NCBI RefSeq assembly: GCF_017876575.1
Contig: NZ_JAGIOE010000001.1
Coordinates: forward strand, 1-64,000
Length of the DNA stretch: 64,000 bases
From: Paeniglutamicibacter psychrophenolicus
GTDB lineage: Bacteria; Actinomycetota; Actinomycetes; Actinomycetales; Micrococcaceae
Reading direction: 5' to 3'
Each line of letters begins with the position of its first letter. The first letter of the stretch is position 1. A program made the translations under genes and the position numbers. Shown here in pieces: positions 27,643 through 36,684 of this stretch. Under the pieces are notes generated by a model. It saw only the letters and a list, made by a program, of their open reading frames with translations, had not been told where the DNA came from and searched no databases.

Positions 27643-29255
27643 GCGCCCCCGCCGCGGCAGCCAGCCGCCCAAGCGCCCCCGCCCTGGGCACGCTGCGCCG
27701 CTTCATCCTCTACGTGCTCCTCTTCGCCCTCGTGTCCCTGGCCGCCTCCGGACTGGGCGGACTGCTGGGCAGGTTGTTCACCGCGTCCGAGACCATCGCG
27801 TTCAATGATTCCTCGTCGCTGGCGCTTTGGCTGGCCCTGACCCTGGTTGGCGGGCCGCTGGGTGCCGTGGTGTTCTGGGCTTCCTGGCGCTTGCTGGCGG
27901 ATCCGGCCGAACGCCGTGCCAAGGCGTGGGGCATCTACGTCGCGGCCATGTACGTGACCTCCCTGGTGACCGCGACCAGCTTCGGCATCGGCGCACTGGC
28001 CTCACTGGCCGGCGGGGACACCGGTTCCTGGAAGACCTCCCTGGCCCAGGCCGTGGCCTGGGCGGGGGTCTGGGTGTGGCACCGGTGGCTCCTGGGCCAC
28101 CGCAGCCGGGGCCCGGAGGCATTGGCGACTCTCCCGCTGGTGCTGGGCACCGTCCTGGGCCTGGTGATCGGCCTGGGCGCCGGCACCAACGCGCTGGCTG
28201 TGCTCTTCGAACGTGCGCTGGGGACCGACGGGGAACTGGCGGCCATCGGGGCTCCGTGGTGGAGACCCGGGCTCGGCCTGCTGGTGTGGACCGCCGGGGG
28301 CATCCTGATCTGGTGGTGGCACTGGGTCCGCGAGGGCGCCCGCGCGCTGCACACCAGGCTTGCCGGGGTGGGGCTTGTGGCGATCGGCGTCGCCGGTTCC
28401 GCGCTCCTGGCCCTGGGCGGGGCCGGGGTGCTGCTTTACGTGCTGCTGCGCCTGGGACTGGATCGCACCGACCCGGTGCCGGTGCTCCTGGAACCGGGGC
28501 CCGAGGCGCTGGCCGCCGCGCTGCTTGGCACGCTGTCCTGGCTGTACCACGGGCAGATCGCGCGGGCGCGGCCTGCGCCGGTCCCGGCCGCGGCGCAGCT
28601 GGCGATCTCCGGGATCGCCCTGGCCGCCGCCGCCTCGGGGATCGGGGTCGTCATCAATGCGGGCCTGTCCACCGCCACGACGCGACTGGGCGGCACCGAC
28701 GCCACGGCGCTGCTGCTGGCGGGCCTGAGCTCGCTGGCCGTCGGCGGGCCGCTGTGGTGGTTCTTCTGGGGTCCGACCCGTCCGGCCGAACCGCACGGCC
28801 GGAGGATCTACCTGGTGTTGGTCTTCGGGATCAGCGCGGTGGTCGCCCTGGTCACGCTGCTGGTGATCGGTTTCCGGCTCTTCGAGTTCATGCTGGGGGA
28901 CGCCGGCGGCACGGGCCTGCTCGAACGCGTCCGCGCACCGCTGGGCCTGCTGGTGGCCACCGGGCTGGTGGCCGGGTACCACTTCGCGCTTTGGCGGCAC
29001 GACCGTGCCTCGGCCCCGGCCAGGCGTACGGCACCGGCCATCGGGGAGGTGCTGCTGGTCGCCGGCGTCAACGCGCAGGACCTGGCCGCTGCCATCGCGG
29101 AGCACACCGGTGCGGTGGTCACGGTGCTGCCGCGTGCCGACGGCGGCACCACGGCCCTCGAGGCGGTGCTGCCGGCGCTGGAAGGCCTGGTGGCGCGACG
29201 CGTGCTGCTGCTGGCCGGGCCCGGGGAACGGGTCGAGGCCATCGAGCTGGCCTAG
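27639..29255 (+). CDS. polytopic membrane protein (DUF5671-like)
   Basis: A 538-residue integral membrane protein with about 12-14 predicted helices in repeated blocks of three or four. Repeats share LRRFILYVLLFALVSLAASGLGGLLGRLF, seen again in variant form later, with W-x-FW-x-R segments between (VFWASWRLLADPAERRAKAWGIYVAAM; WWHWVREGARALHTR; WFFWGPTRPAEPHGRRIYLV). This matches the DUF5671 type of repeated membrane domain. The last about 75 residues are a soluble tail (GEVLLVAGVNAQDLAAAIAEHTG). The start overlaps the preceding stop; a longer open frame upstream to 26919 is an artefact of high GC. Convergent with the DUF2516 gene. Confidence 0.82.
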   Translation: MSAPAAAASRPSAPALGTLRRFILYVLLFALVSLAASGLGGLLGRLFTASETIAFNDSSSLALWLALTLVGGPLGAVVFWASWRLLADPAERRAKAWGIYVAAMYVTSLVTATSFGIGALASLAGGDTGSWKTSLAQAVAWAGVWVWHRWLLGHRSRGPEALATLPLVLGTVLGLVIGLGAGTNALAVLFERALGTDGELAAIGAPWWRPGLGLLVWTAGGILIWWWHWVREGARALHTRLAGVGLVAIGVAGSALLALGGAGVLLYVLLRLGLDRTDPVPVLLEPGPEALAAALLGTLSWLYHGQIARARPAPVPAAAQLAISGIALAAAASGIGVVINAGLSTATTRLGGTDATALLLAGLSSLAVGGPLWWFFWGPTRPAEPHGRRIYLVLVFGISAVVALVTLLVIGFRLFEFMLGDAGGTGLLERVRAPLGLLVATGLVAGYHFALWRHDRASAPARRTAPAIGEVLLVAGVNAQDLAAAIAEHTGAVVTVLPRADGGTTALEAVLPALEGLVARRVLLLAGPGERVEAIELA

Positions 29256-29561
29256 CTAGTACGGGTAGTAGCCGCTCTTGCCGGACACCGCCGGCTTGAC
29301 GTCGGCCAGGTACACGCAGGCGATGCAGGCGCCGATGAGCTGGAAAATCCCGCCCCCGCCGCCGGAGAGCACCGAGAGCACGCAGACCAGGGTCGCGGCG
29401 GCGGTCATGCCCATCCAGAACGCCTTGGTGCGCTTGTTCTCGCGCTGGTAGTTGGCCGCCGGATGCCGCACCGCGTCGACAAGCGCCAGCAGGGCCAGCA
29501 CCGCGGCAACGATGCCAAGGGCGAAGAGCAGGTAGTACTCAAACAAGTGCGCGTAGACCAT
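29256..29561 (-). CDS. DUF2516 family membrane protein
   Basis: A 101-residue protein with three hydrophobic helices: FEYYLLFALGIVAAVLALLALVDAV, FWMGMTAAATLVCVLSVL and GIFQLIGACIACVYLADV. The basic loop between the first two (RHPAANYQRENKRTKAFW) and the tail ending YYPY fit the actinobacterial DUF2516 family. The ATG at 29561 is chosen because the protein then starts just before the first helix. Its stop abuts that of the convergent polytopic membrane protein. Role unknown. Confidence 0.85.
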   Translation of the reverse strand: MVYAHLFEYYLLFALGIVAAVLALLALVDAVRHPAANYQRENKRTKAFWMGMTAAATLVCVLSVLSGGGGGIFQLIGACIACVYLADVKPAVSGKSGYYPY

Positions 29562-29571
29562 GGGATTCAGC

Positions 29572-30717
29572 TTAGCCGCCAACGCCCAGCGCGGCGACGA
29601 GGTCGGCGTGCAAGTCCTCGATGTTTTCAATTCCCACACTCAACCGCACCAGGTTCTCCGGCACCGTGCCCGGTTCCCCCTGGTGGCGTCGGCGCCGCTC
29701 GGCCAGCGATTCGACCCCGCCCAGCGAGGTTGCCGGGGTCCACAATTCCAGGCGTGCGAGCATCGCATCGGCCGCTGCCGCGCCGCCTTCGACCTCGATG
29801 CACAGGATCGCCCCGAACCCGTCAAGCTGCGCCGCGGCACGCTCGTGCCCGGGATCGGTCGGCAGCCCCGGGTAGCGCACCCTGGACACCGCCGGGTGGG
29901 AGGACAGGCGCACGGCCAATTCCATCGCGTTGGCCTCGGCCCGGTCCAGGCGCAGCGCCATGGTGCGGATGCCGCGCAGCGTCAGCCAGGCCTCGAAGGG
30001 CCCGGGGATCGCCCCGTGCAGGGTCCGCATGGTGTGCAGGCGGTTGCGCAGCCCCGGGTTGCCGGTCACCACGGCACCCAGGACCACGTCCGAGTGTCCG
30101 CCCATGTACTTGGTGGCCGAGTGCACCACCACGTCGGCTCCCTGCGCCAGCGGGCGCTGGCGCAGCGGGGTGGAGAAGGTGTTGTCAACCACGCTCAGCA
30201 CGCCGGCGGCGCGGGCGGCGGCCAGCAGCACCGGCAGGTCCGCGACCTCGAGCATCGGGTTGGTGGGCGATTCCAGCCAGGCCATGTCGGCCCCGGCGAA
30301 GGCGGCAACCGCGGCCTCGGTGTCGGCCAGGTCCACGTGGCGCACCTCAAGCCCCAGGGTCCCCTGCAGCTCGGTGACCAGGGAGAGCGAGCCGTTGTAG
30401 GCGTGGGCCGGGATCACGATGGTGCCTCCGGCCGGCAGCAGCGAGAGCGCCGCCGCCACCGCGGCCATGCCCGAGGCGTAGGCCAGCGCCGGAAGCTCGC
30501 ACCCCTCGAGGGTGGCGATGGTCTCCTCCAACGGGTCCCAGGTCGGGTTGGTGAAGCGCCCATAGACCTTCTCCCCGGCTCCCGGCGCCCCCAGCGAGTG
30601 GAAGGTCGAGGAAAGCACGATGGGCGGGTTCACGGGCTGGTCAACGGCGTGCGGCGGGCGTCCGGCGGCCACCACGACGGTGTCCGGGGCCCACGGAGCG
30701 GAAGCGGGGCGAGTCAT
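29572..30717 (-). CDS. trans-sulfuration PLP-dependent enzyme (cystathionine gamma-synthase/lyase type)
   Basis: A 381-residue Cys/Met-metabolism PLP enzyme. PLP Lys203 lies in VVHSATKYMGGHSD and the pyridine-binding Asp178 in SVVDNTFSTPL. The substrate-phosphate loop is ALAYASGMAAV and the family signature is YGRFTNPTWDPLEETIA. It could be cystathionine gamma-synthase, gamma-lyase or a relative; sequence alone does not decide. It ends a few bases from the DUF2516 gene start region on the same strand and is divergent from tmk. Confidence 0.88.
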   Translation of the reverse strand: MTRPASAPWAPDTVVVAAGRPPHAVDQPVNPPIVLSSTFHSLGAPGAGEKVYGRFTNPTWDPLEETIATLEGCELPALAYASGMAAVAAALSLLPAGGTIVIPAHAYNGSLSLVTELQGTLGLEVRHVDLADTEAAVAAFAGADMAWLESPTNPMLEVADLPVLLAAARAAGVLSVVDNTFSTPLRQRPLAQGADVVVHSATKYMGGHSDVVLGAVVTGNPGLRNRLHTMRTLHGAIPGPFEAWLTLRGIRTMALRLDRAEANAMELAVRLSSHPAVSRVRYPGLPTDPGHERAAAQLDGFGAILCIEVEGGAAAADAMLARLELWTPATSLGGVESLAERRRRHQGEPGTVPENLVRLSVGIENIEDLHADLVAALGVGG

Positions 30718-30823
30718 GTTTTTCAGGTTACTCCCTGCCCGCGTCGATCCCCGGCTTGGTGACGCCCGCCGTGCGGGCTCGCCGATGGGGAACCCGGTGC
30801 CCGGGGCGGATAGGCTAGTGGCC

Positions 30824-31498
30824 GTGAGTGACACGCAGCTGAACCCCGAGATCGCCGGCCGCTTCATCGTCTTCGAGGGCGGTGACGGTGCCGGAAAGTC
30901 CACCCAGGCCTCCCTGCTGGCCGACGCCCTGCGCGCGGCCGGCCACACGGTGCTGCACACGCGCGAGCCCGGCGGCACGCAGATCGGCGAGAAGCTGCGC
31001 TCCCTGGTCCTCGACCACGGGCAGGGCACCGTCGATGCGCGCACCGAGGCGCTGATGTACGCCGCGGCCCGCGCCGCCCACGTCGAGCAGGTCATCCGCC
31101 CGGCCCTGGCCGCCGGCTCCATGGTCGTCTGCGACAGGTACGTCGATTCCTCCCTGGCCTACCAGGGCATCGGCCGCGCCCTGGGCGAGGACGCGGTGCG
31201 TTCCATCAACGACTTTGCCACCGGCGGGCTGGTCCCGGATCTGACGGTGCTGCTGGACGTGGCACCGGCCGACGGGCGCTCCCGGCGCACCACGGGTGCC
31301 GACGGAGCCCCTGTGGCCGAGGACCGCCTGGAATCCGAGCCCGACGAATTCCACTCCCGCATCCGCGACGCCTTCGTGCGCTTCGCCGCCCGCGAACCGG
31401 CCCGCTACCTGGTGCTGGATGCCGCCAGCGATGTCCCGTCCCTGACCGCCGCCATTTGGGCTGCGGTGCTGGGCCTGCCGGACGGGAAAGAAGCCTAG
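30824..31498 (+). CDS. tmk: thymidylate kinase
   Basis: A 224-residue dTMP kinase making dTDP for DNA synthesis. The P-loop is FEGGDGAGKSTQ, the DRX-type motif is CDRYVDSSLAYQG, and REPGGTQIGEKLR contacts the base. The LID region (RSRRTTGADGAPVAEDRLESEPDEFHSRIRDAF) is present. The GTG start at 30824 gives the expected N-terminus. The stop is 2 nt before the holB ATG, a gene pair found widely in bacteria. Confidence 0.96.
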   Translation: MSDTQLNPEIAGRFIVFEGGDGAGKSTQASLLADALRAAGHTVLHTREPGGTQIGEKLRSLVLDHGQGTVDARTEALMYAAARAAHVEQVIRPALAAGSMVVCDRYVDSSLAYQGIGRALGEDAVRSINDFATGGLVPDLTVLLDVAPADGRSRRTTGADGAPVAEDRLESEPDEFHSRIRDAFVRFAAREPARYLVLDAASDVPSLTAAIWAAVLGLPDGKEA

Positions 31499-31500
31499 CC

Positions 31501-32649
31501 ATGGAGGTCTGGGACGATTTGCCGGGGCAGGACAAGGCCATCACCGCACTGCGCCGCGCGGTCGCGGAGGGCAACCCGGCGCACGCGTGGCTGTTCACCG
31601 GTCCCCCGGGCTCCGGGCGCTCGAACGCCGCCCGCGCCTTCGCCGCGGCCCTGCAATGCCAGCTGCCCGATCCGGCACAGCGCGGCTGCGGGCAATGCAA
31701 GGCCTGCGTGACGGTGCTGGCCGGAACCCACCCCGATGTCGCGCTGATCGCCACCGAGAAGGTCAACTACCAGATCGAGGACGTCCGCGAGCTGATCACC
31801 AAGGCCCAGGACCGGCCCTCCACCGCCCCCTGGCGGGTGATCATCGTGGAGGACGCGGACCGGATGACCGAGCGCACCACCAACGTGCTGCTCAAGTCCA
31901 TCGAGGAACCGCCCCCGCACACGATCTGGATCCTCTGTGCCCCGTCCCCGGCCGACGTCTTGGTGACCATCCGCTCGCGCTGCCGCTCGGTCTCCCTGGC
32001 GGTGCCCACCCGCCAGGCCGTCGCCGAGCTGCTGGTGCGCCGCGACGGGCTCACCGCCGAACAGGCCGACTTCGCCGCCCGGGTGTCCCAGTCGCACATC
32101 GGCATCGCCCGCCGGCTGGCCCGCGACGAGGAGGCCCGCCGCCGCCGGGACCGGACCGTGCGCATGCCGCTGCGCATCCGCTCGGTCTCCGACGCGGTGA
32201 TGGCCGCGGCCGAGCTGGTGGAACTGTCCACCGCCGAGGCCACCGCTTCGTCCACCGAACGTGCCGAGACGGAAGCCGCCGCGCTGCGCACCGCTCTGGG
32301 CATGGATGCCGATTCGCCCATCCCGGCCCAGCAACGCAGCCAGTTCAAGGCCCTGGAGGAAAACGCCAAGCGCCGCGCCCGGCGCTCCACCCACGATGCG
32401 CTGGACCGCTCGCTGATCGACCTGACCACGTTCTTCCGCGACGTGCTGCTGCTGCAGCTGCGCAGCGGGACCGAGCTGGTCAACGAGTACCTGAGCGACA
32501 ACCTGCACGCCTACGCCAACGCGTCGCGGCCCGAGGCCACGGTGGCGAAGATCGATGCCATTGCCGAGGCCAGGGTGCGCATCGGCGCCAACGTCGCCCC
32601 GTTGCTGGCCATCGAGGCCATGATGGTCACGTTGCGCCCAACCAAGTAG
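31501..32649 (+). CDS. holB: DNA polymerase III subunit delta'
   Basis: A 382-residue clamp-loader subunit. The AAA+ core has a degenerate Walker A, GPPGSGRSN (residues 34-42, arginine instead of lysine), as expected for delta', which does not hydrolyse ATP. Zinc-binding cysteines are Cys53, Cys63, Cys66 and Cys69 (RGCGQCKAC). The sensor/SRC motif is IRSRCRSV. The middle shows IIVEDADRMTERTTNVLLKSIEEPP, typical of the family. The C-terminal collar domain follows. It starts 2 nt after tmk and is likely co-transcribed. Confidence 0.95.
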   Translation: MEVWDDLPGQDKAITALRRAVAEGNPAHAWLFTGPPGSGRSNAARAFAAALQCQLPDPAQRGCGQCKACVTVLAGTHPDVALIATEKVNYQIEDVRELITKAQDRPSTAPWRVIIVEDADRMTERTTNVLLKSIEEPPPHTIWILCAPSPADVLVTIRSRCRSVSLAVPTRQAVAELLVRRDGLTAEQADFAARVSQSHIGIARRLARDEEARRRRDRTVRMPLRIRSVSDAVMAAAELVELSTAEATASSTERAETEAAALRTALGMDADSPIPAQQRSQFKALEENAKRRARRSTHDALDRSLIDLTTFFRDVLLLQLRSGTELVNEYLSDNLHAYANASRPEATVAKIDAIAEARVRIGANVAPLLAIEAMMVTLRPTK

Positions 32650-32713
32650 CGACATGACCCACCTTTCCCGCCCCCGCGATCCCAGATCCGCCACCAAGGA
32701 GCCCGAAGCCCGC

Positions 32714-34264
32714 ATGAGAGCACCCCGCCGCCTGTCCGTGATCGCCGTCCTGGGGTCGATGGCCCTGCTGCTGGGCGCCTGCTCCACGGCCACCGCCGAG
32801 GCACCGGCCCCCGCGCCGGCTTCAGCGCCGGCAGCCCAGCCTTCAGCCGGGGCGCCGGTGGACGCGGTCCCGGCCGGCCTGGAGAAGTTCTACACGCAGG
32901 AACTGGACTGGAAGTCCTGCGGCGGGGTGCTGCAATGCACCGAGCTGAGCGTTCCGATGGACTATGCGAACCCGGGCGGGGACACCATGACCCTGGCGCT
33001 GAACAAGCGCCCCGGCGCGAAGAACGCCGCAGGTTCCCTGCTGGTGAACCCCGGCGGGCCCGGCGCCTCCGGGCTCGAGATCGTCCGCGACGCTGTCCCG
33101 ACGATGTTCGGGCAGAAGCTGCAGCGCGGCTTCGACGTCATCGGCTTCGACCCGCGCGGGGTCGGCTCCTCCACGCCGGTGAAATGCGAGAACCCCGAGG
33201 AACAGGACGCCAGCCGCGCGGAGCAATTCGACGCCACCACCGATGAGGGCCTGGCAGCCATGCGCAAGGCCAGCGCCGGGTATGCCGCGCTCTGCGCCGA
33301 GCGCACCGGGAAGGCCCTGGGCTTCGTGGACACGATCTCCGCGGCCCGCGACATGGACGTGATGCGTGCGGCGCTCGGGGACAAGCAGTTGAACTACCTG
33401 GGCTATTCCTACGGCACCTCGCTGGGTGCGCACTACGCCCAGCTCTTCCCGCAGAACGTCGGGCGCCTGGTGCTGGACGGGGCCTTGGACCCCACGCTGG
33501 ACAACGACGAAATCACCATGGGCCAGGCCGTCGGGTTCGAGCACGAGATCCGCGCCTACATGCAGGAATGCCTGGATTCCGGGGACTGCCCGTTCACCGG
33601 CGAGCTCGAGGATGCCCTGGGCCAGCTGCGGGACCTCTTCGATTCCGTCGAGGCCAACCCGATGGTCTCCAGCGACGGGCGCCGCGTCCCGATCATCGAC
33701 TTCGTCAACGGATTCATCATCCCGCTCTACGACAATTCCACCTGGCCCATGCTCACCGAGGGGCTGCGCAACGCGATTGCCGGGAACGTCGATGACATCT
33801 TGTACTTCGCCGACCTGAGCGCCGGACGCGAATCGGATGGCAGCTACACCGGCAACGGCACCGCCGCCTTCACCGCCATCAACTGCCTCGACTACCCCAT
33901 GGACGCCGACATCCCGGCCATGCGCGCCGAGGCCAAGGCCCTGCTGGAGGCCGCCCCCACCATCGGCAAGTACCTGGCCTACGGCCCGGTCGGCTGCCAG
34001 GACTGGAAGTACCCGGCCACCGGAAAACCCGGAGAGCTGACCGCCAAGGGCGCCGCCCCCATCGTGGTCATCGGCACCACCGGGGACCCGGCCACCCCGT
34101 ACGCCTGGAGCCAGTCGCTGGCCGAACAGCTCGAGTCCGCCTCGCTGGTCACCTTCGAGGGCCACGGGCACACCGCCTACGGCCGGTCCAATGGCTGCAT
34201 CTCTGACGCCGTGGAATCCTATTTCCTTGACGGCACGGTTCCGGCCGACGGATTGCGGTGCTGA
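32714..34264 (+). CDS. secreted alpha/beta-hydrolase, tripeptidyl aminopeptidase family (lipoprotein)
   Basis: A 516-residue exported hydrolase. The N-terminus is a lipoprotein signal with lipobox LLGAC and lipidated Cys23, followed by a long Ala/Pro linker to residue 50. The hydrolase has NPGGPGASG (oxyanion region), DPRGVGSS, and the nucleophile Ser233 in GYSYGTSLG. The C-terminal TAP-like domain contains GTTGDPATPY and the catalytic His in GHGHTAYG. It fits the SCO7095/tripeptidyl-aminopeptidase group cleaving N-terminal peptides. The ATG at 32714 is chosen because it starts the signal peptide; an upstream in-frame ATG adds 20 residues without one. Confidence 0.92.
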   Translation: MRAPRRLSVIAVLGSMALLLGACSTATAEAPAPAPASAPAAQPSAGAPVDAVPAGLEKFYTQELDWKSCGGVLQCTELSVPMDYANPGGDTMTLALNKRPGAKNAAGSLLVNPGGPGASGLEIVRDAVPTMFGQKLQRGFDVIGFDPRGVGSSTPVKCENPEEQDASRAEQFDATTDEGLAAMRKASAGYAALCAERTGKALGFVDTISAARDMDVMRAALGDKQLNYLGYSYGTSLGAHYAQLFPQNVGRLVLDGALDPTLDNDEITMGQAVGFEHEIRAYMQECLDSGDCPFTGELEDALGQLRDLFDSVEANPMVSSDGRRVPIIDFVNGFIIPLYDNSTWPMLTEGLRNAIAGNVDDILYFADLSAGRESDGSYTGNGTAAFTAINCLDYPMDADIPAMRAEAKALLEAAPTIGKYLAYGPVGCQDWKYPATGKPGELTAKGAAPIVVIGTTGDPATPYAWSQSLAEQLESASLVTFEGHGHTAYGRSNGCISDAVESYFLDGTVPADGLRC

Positions 34265-34287
34265 GCCAGGATCGGCACCGGGCCGTT

Positions 34288-34315
34288 TTGACCGCTGCCG
34301 ATAGACTCCTATAAA
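34288..34315 (+). promoter_or_regulatory. promoter of tRNA-Thr
   Basis: TTGACC (34288-34293) and TATAAA (34310-34315) are separated by 16 bp, a strong sigma-A-type promoter 31 bp before the tRNA gene. Confidence 0.75.
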
Positions 34316-34346
34316 GTGTTCACTTGTGGTGCTTGCGCGCCACGGT

Positions 34347-34419
34347 GCCTCCTTAGCTCAGTTGGTAGAGCGTCTCACTCGTAATGAGAAGGTCGCCAGT
34401 TCGATTCTGGCAGGAGGCT
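34347..34419 (+). tRNA. tRNA-Thr (anticodon CGU)
   Basis: A 73-nt cloverleaf. Acceptor arms are GCCTCCT and AGGAGGC with discriminator T. The D loop is TAGCTCAGTTGGTAGAGC, the anticodon stem TCTCA/TGAGA encloses CTCGTAA with anticodon CGT, and the T arm GCCAGTTCGATTCTGGC is complete. CCA is not encoded. Confidence 0.97.
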
Positions 34420-34515
34420 CGTTTTTCGGTTTGAGGGTCCGTCACCACCAGGTGGCGGGCCTTCGAGCGTTAACGACCACCGAGTTGACGACGCCCGCAC
34501 CCCGAAAGATCCCAC

Positions 34516-35019
34516 ATGCCACCCGCGACGTTCGATCCCGAAGAATACGTTCCCGAACTTGCTCGGTTCCTTGAAGCCGGCGATTCCCCGGCGGCCGGCC
34601 GGATCTCGGGCTACGTGCCCGATCCGAACCCCGAGGCACGCGCCTACGCCGGCTGCAGCTACGTGATGGCGGGAACCGATGGGATCGGCACCCGGACGAT
34701 TTTCCGCTCGGCCAAGGTGACGCCCGCGAAGGCGGGTCTCTTCACGACCCTGTGGAAACGCGACGAGAACGGTGCAACGCGGCCGTATTCGCTCGCCGAT
34801 GAGGTCGAGGACTTCGTCATTGCGGCCTCCGTGCCCGCCGGATACGGGTATTTCACCTTCACGGCCACCAACCTGGCCGACCACGGCATCCTGACCACCG
34901 GCGGCAAACCCGGAAAACGAGGGTTCCGGCTCTACACCCCGTGGGACACCGGGTTGAACAAGAACGCGAGCTCAACGTGGGCCTGGCAACGAGCCTTCTT
35001 CACCACCGTGGGCGGCTAG
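34516..35019 (+). CDS. MepB family protein
   Basis: A 167-residue protein with the pattern of the MepB family: a conserved GCSYVMAGTDGIGTRTIFRSAKVTPAKAGLFTTLWKR core, then PYSLADEVEDFVIAAS, FTFTATNLADHGILT and KRGFRLYTPWD near the C-terminus. In staphylococci mepB lies beside a multidrug efflux system, but its own activity is not established. Here it is beside a tRNA and a GNAT gene with no efflux genes. The ribosome binding site is weak. Confidence 0.85.
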   Translation: MPPATFDPEEYVPELARFLEAGDSPAAGRISGYVPDPNPEARAYAGCSYVMAGTDGIGTRTIFRSAKVTPAKAGLFTTLWKRDENGATRPYSLADEVEDFVIAASVPAGYGYFTFTATNLADHGILTTGGKPGKRGFRLYTPWDTGLNKNASSTWAWQRAFFTTVGG

Positions 35020-35028
35020 TCTTCTTCC

Positions 35029-35598
35029 ATGGAAAAACTCTCGCTGGCCACCGCGAACCTGGAACTTGTTCCTCCCGCACCCGATGATGCCGAGGCGGTT
35101 TTTGCTGCCTGCCAGGATCCCGAGATCCAGAACTGGGTGCCGATTCCAGTGCCCTATTTGCGGGAACACGCCCTGGAGTACGTCACCTCGCACACCGATA
35201 CGACGTGGGCCGAGGGCACCGAGAACACCTGGACGATTCGTTCAGCTGGAGCCCTGGCCGGGGTCGTGGGCCTCTACCGGATCGCCAACGGCTCCGCCGA
35301 CTTGGGCTACTGGATGGCGTCGGATTTCCGCGGCCGTGGCTTGCTGACCGAGGCCTGCAATGCCGTGCTGGATTTCGCCTTCGCGCCCGTGCCCGAGGGG
35401 CTCGGCCTGGCACGGGTCGGCTGGAACGCGTACGCGGGGAACCTCGGTTCGGCCCGGGTCGCCCAGAAACTGGGTTTCCGGTTCGAGGGCACCGCGCGCC
35501 TGGGTGCTGCGCTGCGCGGCCAATTGCGCGACGACTGGGCAGCGGGCCTGCTCGCCAGCGACGACCGCGCTCCCGGCCCCTGGGCAATCCTGGACTGA
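35029..35598 (+). CDS. GNAT family N-acetyltransferase (RimJ/RimL type)
   Basis: A 189-residue acetyltransferase. It starts with the typical LATANLELVPPAPDDAEAVFAACQDPEIQNW. The acetyl-CoA site is LGYWMASDFRGRGLLTEACNAVLDFAF. The AYAGNLGSARVAQKLGFRFEGTAR segment matches the RimJ/RimL branch acting on N-terminal amino groups of proteins or on small amines. The substrate is not identifiable. It lies 9 nt after the MepB gene, so the two may share a transcript, and ends at a convergent terminator. Confidence 0.9.
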   Translation: MEKLSLATANLELVPPAPDDAEAVFAACQDPEIQNWVPIPVPYLREHALEYVTSHTDTTWAEGTENTWTIRSAGALAGVVGLYRIANGSADLGYWMASDFRGRGLLTEACNAVLDFAFAPVPEGLGLARVGWNAYAGNLGSARVAQKLGFRFEGTARLGAALRGQLRDDWAAGLLASDDRAPGPWAILD

Positions 35599-35611
35599 TC
35601 CCTGGGCTGCA

Positions 35612-35667
35612 CCAACGACCGGTGGCCGTGGAATTCCGTGGGGAACTCCTCGGCCACCGGTCGTTGG
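35612..35667. terminator. bidirectional terminator between GNAT and aldo/keto reductase genes
   Basis: A long inverted repeat, CCAACGACCGGTGGCCG and its complement, with a loop of about 22 nt between two convergent genes. Confidence 0.8.
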
Positions 35668-35702
35668 ACGTGCTTGGGCCCTCAAGGGACCCGCGGCAGG
35701 GA

Positions 35703-36548
35703 TCAGGCGAAGTCGCTGACGGCAGGGTCGGCGGCAATGCGGCCGGCGGCACCCTTGTCCAGCTCGTTGATCGCGGCAAGGTCCGTCTCATCCAGCTGCA
35801 CGCCCAGGCCGGCATGGTTCTCCACGATGCGCGAGGCGGTCACCGACTTCGGGATCACCACGTTGCCCAGGGCCAGATGCCAGGCAATGACGACCTGTGC
35901 GACGGTGGCGTTGTGCTTTTCGGCGATGGCCACCAGGGCCGGATCGGCAAGAAGTTCGTTGCCCTGGCCCAGCGGGGACCACGACTGGTGCAGGATGCCC
36001 TTGGAGGCCTCGAACTCGCGCAGCTCGGTCTGCGGGAAGTACGGGTGGGTTTCGACCTGGTTGATCACCGGCAGCACACCGGTGGCTTCCTCGAGCTCGG
36101 CGAGCGCCTCGACGGTGAAGTTGCAGACGCCGATGGACTTCACGCGGCCGGACTTCTGCAGCTCGATCAGCGCCTTCCAGGTGTCCACGTACTTGCCCTG
36201 CTTGGGCTGGAGCCAGTGGATCAGGTACAGGTCGAGGTATTCCAGGCCCAGGCGCTCCATGGACGCATCGAAGGCTGCCAGAGTCTGGTCGTAGCCCTGG
36301 TCCGCGTTCCAGACCTTGGTGGTGATGAACATGTCCTCGCGCGGCACGTCGGTGGCGGCGATAGCGCGTCCCACGCCCTCCTCGTTGCCGTAGATGCGTG
36401 CTGTGTCGATGTGGCGGTACCCGGCGGCGAAGGCCTGCTGGACCACGTCGGTTGCGACGTCGTCCTCGACCTTCCACACCCCGTAGCCGAGCTGCGGGAT
36501 GGAGTTGCCGTCGTGGAATGTGAGATCTGGGGATACAAGGTTCGTCAT
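35703..36548 (-). CDS. aldo/keto reductase
   Basis: A 281-residue NADPH-dependent reductase of the AKR superfamily (2,5-diketo-D-gluconate reductase-like). The catalytic tetrad is visible: Asp48 and Tyr53 in HIDTARIYGNEEGVG, Lys78 in ITTKVWN and His111 in LIHWLQP. The NADPH site is IPKSVTASRIVENHAGL. The ATG at 36548 begins the family-typical MTNLVSPDLTFHDGNSIPQLGYGVW. It is divergent from the ECF sigma factor gene. The physiological substrate is not known. Confidence 0.94.
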   Translation of the reverse strand: MTNLVSPDLTFHDGNSIPQLGYGVWKVEDDVATDVVQQAFAAGYRHIDTARIYGNEEGVGRAIAATDVPREDMFITTKVWNADQGYDQTLAAFDASMERLGLEYLDLYLIHWLQPKQGKYVDTWKALIELQKSGRVKSIGVCNFTVEALAELEEATGVLPVINQVETHPYFPQTELREFEASKGILHQSWSPLGQGNELLADPALVAIAEKHNATVAQVVIAWHLALGNVVIPKSVTASRIVENHAGLGVQLDETDLAAINELDKGAAGRIAADPAVSDFA

Positions 36549-36684
36549 GTTTCCCATCCTGCCACCGGACATGGTCTTGCCGGGCACCGGCCCCAATCGA
36601 TCAGCGGTGGGCGAAACAGGAAACTTCCACCATGCGTGTAACACTGCGCCCACCTGCAGACATAAGTGCAGTATGGAGGGAATG

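Noticed and set aside
28002-29105. Long minus-strand open frame opposite the polytopic membrane protein, with Gly/Arg/Gln-rich translation
   Set aside because: Typical high-GC antisense shadow; the plus-strand frame has clear membrane helices.
31495-32793. A 432-codon minus-strand frame over holB
   Set aside because: Antisense shadow of a well-recognised gene.
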